Part shown: positions 59,638 through 64,000 of the stretch, in pieces
Numbering within the stretch: position 1 is the first letter of the stretch
Layout of the letters: each line of letters begins with the position of its first letter
From: SFHK01 sp964554795
Lineage (GTDB): Bacteria > Bacillota > Clostridia > Christensenellales > Aristaeellaceae
DNA: 64,000 nucleotides
Assembly: GCA_964554795.1 (NCBI GenBank)
Contig: CAZKQB010000011.1
Span: 1-64,000, forward strand
Direction of reading: 5' to 3'
Program-made: the position numbers and the translations under genes
Notes under the pieces: model-generated
What the model was told of the DNA's origin: nothing
The model's input: the letters and a program-made list of their open reading frames with translations, nothing else
The model's database searches: none

Positions 59638-59710
59638 CGAAATCACCTCAACTTCCGGCGGGGTAAGCACGCCTGTTGTGACAACCGAAACTCATCAACT
59701 GCCAAAATGC

Positions 59711-59739
59711 ATTATACCATAAGAACGCAAAAAAAACAA
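59711..59739 (-). promoter_or_regulatory. Sigma-A promoter of glgB
   Basis: On the minus strand, TTGTTT (59734-59739) and TATAAT (59711-59716) are separated by 17 bp. Its -35 directly abuts the -35 of the divergent fucosidase promoter. Confidence 0.65.
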
Positions 59740-59768
59740 TTGCGTCCAGCGAAGAATTCAGTTATAAT
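59740..59768 (+). promoter_or_regulatory. Sigma-A promoter of the alpha-L-fucosidase gene
   Basis: TTGCGT (59740-59745) and TATAAT (59763-59768) are separated by 17 bp and lie 31 bases before the TTG start. An inverted pair ACGCAA (59725-59730) and TTGCGT (59740-59745) covers the -35, a possible operator. Confidence 0.75.
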
Positions 59769-59799
59769 GATGGAGAAAACGAACAGGGAGGTGTCCGTC

Positions 59800-61119
59800 T
59801 TGTCCAGTTATGTAACCCGCAAAACCCCCGGAGACACATCGTGGTTTACCGCGTCGCGCTTCGGCATGTTCATTCATTGGGGCCTGTACGCCATGCCCGC
59901 CCGTCACGAATGGGTGAAAACCCGCGAGAGAATTCCTGAGGAGAAATACGATAAATACTTTAAGTATTTTGATCCGGATTTGTATGATCCGCGTGATTGG
60001 GCGCGCCGCGCGAAGGCCGCCGGCATGAAATACGCCGTGCTGACGACGAAGCACCACGAGGGCTTTTGCATGTTTGACAGTCAGTACACCGACTACAAGT
60101 GCACCAATACGCCTGCCGGGCGCGATCTGGTTCGCGAATATGTGGATGCATTCCGCGCCGAGGGGCTGCATGTGGGCTTCTATTATTCTCTGATCGATTG
60201 GCATCACCCATCCTTCCCGATCGATCATCTGCATCCGCGCCGCGACGATGCGAATGCCCGTGAACTGAACGAGGGCCGCGACATGCATGTGTACGCCGAG
60301 TACATGCGCAATCAGGTGCGCGAGCTTCTGACGAACTACGGAAAGATTGACATCCTGTGGTTCGACTTCTCCTATCCTGCCGAAACGGAGGGACGCTATG
60401 CCAACGGCTGGATGAAGGGTAAGGGCAAGGATGAATGGGAGGCCGAGGAGCTGATCAAGCTTGCGCGTTCCCTGCAGCCCGGCATCATCATTGACAATCG
60501 CACGCAGCTTGAGCAGGATCTGTGGACGCCGGAGCAGTATCAGCCGCTGGAGTGGATTCGTCATAAGGAGACCGGCGAGCTGGTGACGTGGGAGGCCTGC
60601 CAGACCTTCTCCGGTTCGTGGGGCTATTACCGCGATGAAACCACGTGGAAGTCGCCGGAGATGCTGATTCGCATGCTGGTGAACACAGTATCGTTGGGCG
60701 GCAACCTGCTGATGAACGTGGGTCCCACCTCGCGCGGCTACATTGACCAGCGCGCCAAGGATGCCCTGAAGGTGTACGAGGACTGGATGAGCGTCAATTC
60801 ACGTTCGATATACAACTGCACGATGGCAGAGCCGGAATTCAAAGCGCCTGCCGACTGCCGCTTCACGCAGTCTGTGGACGGCAAGCGTCTGTATGTGCAT
60901 CTGTTCGCCTATCCCTACGCGCACCTGCAGCTGCGCGGTCTGGCGGGCAAGGTGGACTACGCGCAGTTCCTGCATGACGGAAGCGAGCTTCTGTTCACCG
61001 AAGGCAAGGTTGACCACTTCTCCGAGGGCGCAGCGCAGGCGGAGGATCTGTTGGTGATCAATCTGCCGGCGGTCAAGCCGAACGTGGTGGTTCCCGTTAT
61101 CGAGCTGTTCCTGAAGTAA
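59800..61119 (+). CDS. GH29 alpha-L-fucosidase, cytosolic, 439 aa
   Basis: It releases L-fucose from fucosylated glycans by retaining hydrolysis. The GH29 start FTASRFGMFIHWGLYAMPAR and KYAVLTTKHHEGFCMFDSQY are clear. The nucleophile aspartate lies in the DILWFDFSYPAE segment (about 184-195), and HVGFYYSLIDWHHP is also conserved. No signal peptide is seen, so it works on imported oligosaccharides. The TTG start at 59800 has GGGAGGTG six bases upstream. It is transcribed alone, divergent from glgB. Released fucose might feed the FucU-containing locus; this is inference. Confidence 0.9.
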   Translation: MSSYVTRKTPGDTSWFTASRFGMFIHWGLYAMPARHEWVKTRERIPEEKYDKYFKYFDPDLYDPRDWARRAKAAGMKYAVLTTKHHEGFCMFDSQYTDYKCTNTPAGRDLVREYVDAFRAEGLHVGFYYSLIDWHHPSFPIDHLHPRRDDANARELNEGRDMHVYAEYMRNQVRELLTNYGKIDILWFDFSYPAETEGRYANGWMKGKGKDEWEAEELIKLARSLQPGIIIDNRTQLEQDLWTPEQYQPLEWIRHKETGELVTWEACQTFSGSWGYYRDETTWKSPEMLIRMLVNTVSLGGNLLMNVGPTSRGYIDQRAKDALKVYEDWMSVNSRSIYNCTMAEPEFKAPADCRFTQSVDGKRLYVHLFAYPYAHLQLRGLAGKVDYAQFLHDGSELLFTEGKVDHFSEGAAQAEDLLVINLPAVKPNVVVPVIELFLK

Positions 61120-61141
61120 TCCGCGAAAAGACAATCTGATG

Positions 61142-61165
61142 GGCACCCTCCGTAAGGAGGGTGCC
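61142..61165 (+). terminator. Intrinsic terminator of the fucosidase gene
   Basis: A perfect 10-bp stem GGCACCCTCC with GGAGGGTGCC closes a 4-base loop. The tail TGAATTTG is only moderately T-rich, so it is a moderate terminator. Confidence 0.65.
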
Positions 61166-61338
61166 TGAATTTGTCCTTATCTGTTTAATCAAGGACTCCT
61201 TTTTGAGCTGCTGTGTTTTTGCGTTTGGTCTCTTTTGCGCATGGAGTCGGCGAGCGATTGCAGACGACAGGCTCAGAGATGTTGGATTTTACGGGAAAGA
61301 TCACTTTCGGGGGCTTTTGTTCATTTGTCGGCTAAAAA
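61166..61338. other. Intergenic region, no gene seen
   Basis: About 170 bases separate the fucosidase terminator from the terminator of the minus-strand importer. Short open frames here lack ribosome sites and recognisable motifs. Confidence 0.5.
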
Positions 61339-61364
61339 ATATCCCGCCGTTTTCGGCGGGATAT
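61339..61364 (-). terminator. Intrinsic terminator of the sugar ABC permease operon
   Basis: A perfect 10-bp stem ATATCCCGCC with GGCGGGATAT is followed on the minus strand by a T-run (plus 61334-61339 is AAAAAA). It lies five bases past the permease stop. Confidence 0.85.
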
Positions 61365-61368
61365 GGAA

Positions 61369-63264
61369 TCAGCGACTTTCCTTACGCTGCATCAGTACGG
61401 CAAAGATGATGATTGCGCCGGTGAAAGCATCGGAGAGGAAGGCATCGATGTGCAGCAGCACCAGAAGGTTATTCATAATGCCGATAATCAACACGCCCAG
61501 CACGGTTCCGAGAATAGAGCCGCGGCCGCCGGCCATGCTGGTGCCACCCACTACGACGGCGGCGATGGCGTTCATTTCGTAGCCGCTGCCTGCACTGGCA
61601 ACGTCAATGCCGCGAAGGCGGGCAACCTGCGTGATCGAAGCGATGGAAACGATCAGACCCATTAGGATGTACACCTTCATCTTGACCTTGTCCACATTGA
61701 TGCCGGAGAGACGACTGGTGCGCTCATTGGAGCCGACGGCATAGATGTGGCGGCCAAAGGCGGTATGCTTTGAAATGATGTACATGATGATGGCCAGAAC
61801 GACCCAGTAGATGATGGGCAGTAGCATCTGTCCGCCGATGATTTCCTTGTTGGCGAGCACCTGAAATTCCTTCGGAACCTCAGTTTTGTAGCTCTTGGTG
61901 AAATACTGCGCCACGGAGCGCACAATGTTCATGACGCCCAGCGTGATAATGAACGGCGGAACACGCCCCTTGGTGACGCCCAGACCAATCAGCGCGCCTA
62001 TGGCGACGCCGGTGAGCAGGCCCGCAGCGATGGAGATGATGTAGTTCGGCACACCGGTAATGCCCGCATTTACGAGCACACCGCGCCCGGCAGAGGTATC
62101 CAGCAGCACCATGACAACGGTGGACACGCCAGCCAGCGTAGAGCCGACGGCGAGGTCGATGCCTCCGGTGATGATGACGAACGTCATGCCGAGCGCGATC
62201 ATGCCGACGGAGGCGTTCGCGCGCAGCACGTTCAGAAAGTTCACAAGCCAGAAATTGCCCCATGCGCCATAGCTGTCAAAGTCGAAGCCCAGCGAATACG
62301 TCTGGATGACGATCATCACCAGCGCGGCGATGAGCGTGGAAAACAGTGGCGTGCGCTTCCATGCGGAAAGGAATCTGTCGGCAAAGAGGAGCAGGATGAG
62401 GCCGACCAGCAGGAACAGTGCGCCGGTGAACATAATACCGATGCGACTACGGCCGACGAGCAAAACCAGCCGCTGTCCAAACGTCAGCGTGTCTGCCGCC
62501 GAAACGCGGGCGGCTTCGGTCCGCGCTTCAGCGGCTTCCTTGCGGGCACGCAGCGAAAGGGACTGAAGCTCGGCTGCACGGGCAGACAGATCGTTCAGAA
62601 TGGAAAGCGCCTGCTCGGGGGATGTGATGTCGGCTGTGGTCGTCTTCGAGATGACCGGAGCCTCGTAGGAAAGACCGGAGTTCGAATAGACCTCGGCAAT
62701 CGCCGTAAAGACGGTGCTCAGTCTGTCTTCAGCGGTGTTCAGCGTTTTGAGAGCGGCCGTGAGCTTTTGCGAAAAGAGCGCGAGGGTCAGCTCATCCGCC
62801 GTTTGACCAAGCTTTTTTCCTTCTTCCAGCAGCACGTCAATATTCTCAGACAGCAGTGTCCGAAGCGACGCATCCTCAATGGAGGCCAGTGCGTCTTTAA
62901 GGGCGTCTGCGCCGTCCTCTACGCGGCCACCGCTCTGGCGGAGCAAATCGGTAACGGCGTCGCCGATTTCACCGGCAGCCAATCCCTCGGAAAGGCGAAC
63001 TGCGTCGCTCAGCGCAGAATTGGCGTCCTTTGCGGCGTTTTCAGCTGCGGTTACAGCCTGCTCGGCCTTTTTTACCGTGGAAGGCGCAAGCTTCTGCGCG
63101 GCACGCGCGTGCGTGCTGACGACGGCTTCGTACTGGGTGGCCTCGGAGTATTTTACGCCGAGTGTGCCGTCCGACGCTTCCAGCGTGGAGCCGACGATGG
63201 CTGTAACGATCAGTATGAGCGCAAGCACAAGGCAGAGAATTCCGGGAATGCGGTTCAGTTTCAT
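61369..63264 (-). CDS. RbsC-type sugar ABC permease with a large helical ectodomain insertion, 631 aa
   Basis: The last 350 residues are a branched-chain-type sugar permease (BPD_transp_2, RbsC/XylH). Conserved parts are MTFVIITGGIDLAVGSTLAG, GAIIIFAVLMQ, and AAVVVGGTSMAGGRGSILGT. Usual length is 320-340 residues. Here a first membrane segment (GILCLVLALILIVTAIVGS) is followed by about 250 residues of Ala/Glu/Lys-rich helix with coiled-coil-like heptads (KAEQAVTAAENAAKDANSAL). The permease part then begins near residue 280. It overlaps the ATPase gene upstream by four bases (ATGA). The extra part is likely extracytoplasmic. Its role is unknown. Confidence 0.88.
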   Translation of the reverse strand: MKLNRIPGILCLVLALILIVTAIVGSTLEASDGTLGVKYSEATQYEAVVSTHARAAQKLAPSTVKKAEQAVTAAENAAKDANSALSDAVRLSEGLAAGEIGDAVTDLLRQSGGRVEDGADALKDALASIEDASLRTLLSENIDVLLEEGKKLGQTADELTLALFSQKLTAALKTLNTAEDRLSTVFTAIAEVYSNSGLSYEAPVISKTTTADITSPEQALSILNDLSARAAELQSLSLRARKEAAEARTEAARVSAADTLTFGQRLVLLVGRSRIGIMFTGALFLLVGLILLLFADRFLSAWKRTPLFSTLIAALVMIVIQTYSLGFDFDSYGAWGNFWLVNFLNVLRANASVGMIALGMTFVIITGGIDLAVGSTLAGVSTVVMVLLDTSAGRGVLVNAGITGVPNYIISIAAGLLTGVAIGALIGLGVTKGRVPPFIITLGVMNIVRSVAQYFTKSYKTEVPKEFQVLANKEIIGGQMLLPIIYWVVLAIIMYIISKHTAFGRHIYAVGSNERTSRLSGINVDKVKMKVYILMGLIVSIASITQVARLRGIDVASAGSGYEMNAIAAVVVGGTSMAGGRGSILGTVLGVLIIGIMNNLLVLLHIDAFLSDAFTGAIIIFAVLMQRKESR

Positions 63265-64000
63265 TCGTGAGTGCCTCCTTCGACTGCATCGGCGTTTTCA
63301 AGGCGGCCGCCGGTGGCCAAGACCATGATGCTGTGTTCATTCAGGGCATCGCCGCGCAACTCTCCGCGGATTTCTCCGTGGAACATGACCAGCGCGCGGT
63401 CGCAAAGGCGGATGATTTCCTGCGCTTCGCTGGACAGGATGCAGATGGCTACGCCGTTTTCCGCCAAGCGAAGGATGATATCATAGATCTCTTCCTTCGC
63501 GCCTACGTCCACGCCCTGTGTGGGGTTGTCGAAAATCAGAATGCGCGGCTCCGCACTGAGCCACTTCGCGAGCACGACCTTTTGCTGGTTGCCGCCGGAG
63601 AGACTGGTGATCAGGTCGTCCGGGGAATCCAGCTTGATAGAGAGGTCGTGAATCTGCTTTTGCATGTTGGCGCGTTCGCGCTTATGGGCGATCAGACCAA
63701 GACGCGTTAGATTCTCATAGATAACGATGGAACCGTTTTCAAGGATGGAAAGATCCTTCAGAATTCCGTTTTCCTTGCGGTCGCGGGGCACGTAGCCGAT
63801 GCCGAGCTTACGCGCGTCTCCGGTATTGCGTATGCGCACTTTTTTGCCGCGAGCAAGGATTTCGCCGTTGTCTGCAGGCTCTGCGCCGAAAACCGCACGG
63901 AACAGCTCGCTTCGTCCGTCGCCGAGAAGGCCGGTGAAGCCGAGAATTTCGCCCTCGCGCAGCGTGAAGGAAATGTCGTGGTATGCGCGTTCGCGGGATA
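63261..64000 (-). CDS. Sugar ABC importer ATPase (RbsA/MglA-type), C-terminal half, partial
   Basis: Only the second ATPase domain lies in the window; the gene continues past the right edge. The degenerate Walker A FTGLLGDGRSELFRAVFG, signature SGGNQQKVVLAKWLS, and Walker B ILIFDNPTQGVDVGAKE fit RbsA/MglA second domains. The Walker B carries Asn where other NBDs have a catalytic Glu, consistent with a low-activity second site. The ending ATGGRLENADAVEGG is unusual. It is coupled to the permease by the ATGA overlap. The binding protein must lie beyond the window. Confidence 0.88.
   Translation of the reverse strand, partial: SRERAYHDISFTLREGEILGFTGLLGDGRSELFRAVFGAEPADNGEILARGKKVRIRNTGDARKLGIGYVPRDRKENGILKDLSILENGSIVIYENLTRLGLIAHKRERANMQKQIHDLSIKLDSPDDLITSLSGGNQQKVVLAKWLSAEPRILIFDNPTQGVDVGAKEEIYDIILRLAENGVAICILSSEAQEIIRLCDRALVMFHGEIRGELRGDALNEHSIMVLATGGRLENADAVEGGTHE

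Noticed and set aside
1..64000. CRISPR array, tRNA or rRNA genes, integrase or transposase
   Set aside because: No regular spaced repeats, cloverleaf-like sequences or recombinase motifs were noticed on reading; short or unusual ones could be missed without a search tool.

Overview
The window looks like chromosomal DNA of an uncultured gut-type Clostridia (Bacillota). The evidence is sigma-A style promoters with 17-18 bp spacers, strong Shine-Dalgarno sites, LplA/LplB/LplC-type sugar ABC importers, a mnmG-rsmG-noc block, a 56-residue 2[4Fe-4S] ferredoxin, formate-tetrahydrofolate ligase, BIg2 and PG_binding_1 repeat proteins, and frequent TTG starts. Most of the window is visibly GC-rich. The first 4.7 kb is clearly lower in GC and resembles a transferred cassette. 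Family-level placement is not possible from sequence reading alone. No rRNA, tRNA, CRISPR array, transposase or integrase was seen.

Layout. (1) 0.2-4.7 kb: a low-GC, tightly spaced cassette of small-molecule-modifying enzymes: two GNATs, a SAM methyltransferase, a GNAT-nucleotidyltransferase fusion, a decayed second copy of the methyltransferase, and a nitrilase-family amidohydrolase. (2) 4.7-20.2 kb: a divergent sugar/sugar-acid catabolic locus. On the minus strand lie two ABC permeases, the binding protein, an Fe-alcohol dehydrogenase, a large toroid protein, a zinc-type dehydrogenase, a galactonate-dehydratase-like enolase and a KDPG-type aldolase. On the plus strand lie a GntR/LacI-type regulator, a TIM-barrel isomerase, a Gfo/Idh/MocA dehydrogenase, a FucU/RbsD mutarotase and two tandem D-2-hydroxyacid dehydrogenases. 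(3) 20.7-25.2 kb, minus: RNase Z-like, NagA, and a secreted BIg2/NlpC-like protein. (4) 25.3-29.3 kb, plus: two Gfo/Idh/MocA oxidoreductases, a P-loop sugar/nucleoside kinase, and an asparaginase. (5) 29.3-40.9 kb, plus: a heterodimeric ABC exporter, then mnmG, rsmG, noc, fhs, glpK, a DUF2087 protein and a GNAT.

(6) 41-47.1 kb: a second ABC sugar importer, divergent from an AraC-type regulator through promoters that share one palindromic -10 box; then a DUF5131 gene and another TIM-barrel isomerase. (7) 47.2-57.6 kb: a secreted CAP protein, a large polytopic membrane protein, a MarR regulator, a lipoprotein with nine PG-binding repeats, a cysteine-cluster protein, the ferredoxin, a five-repeat PG-binding protein whose NlpC-like tail seems to lack its catalytic residues, and a tRNA-type N6-adenine methyltransferase. 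(8) 57.6-64 kb: a eukaryotic-type glycogen branching enzyme divergent from a GH29 alpha-L-fucosidase, then an RbsC-type permease with a large inserted ectodomain and the C-terminal part of its ATPase, cut by the window edge.

The overall picture is a glycan/sugar scavenger with several separately regulated uptake and catabolic modules. The most original material is the fusion enzyme and decayed copy in the first cassette, the catabolic locus with no visible 2-keto-3-deoxy sugar-acid kinase, the inactive-looking NlpC tail, the permease with an ectodomain, and the compact divergent promoters.
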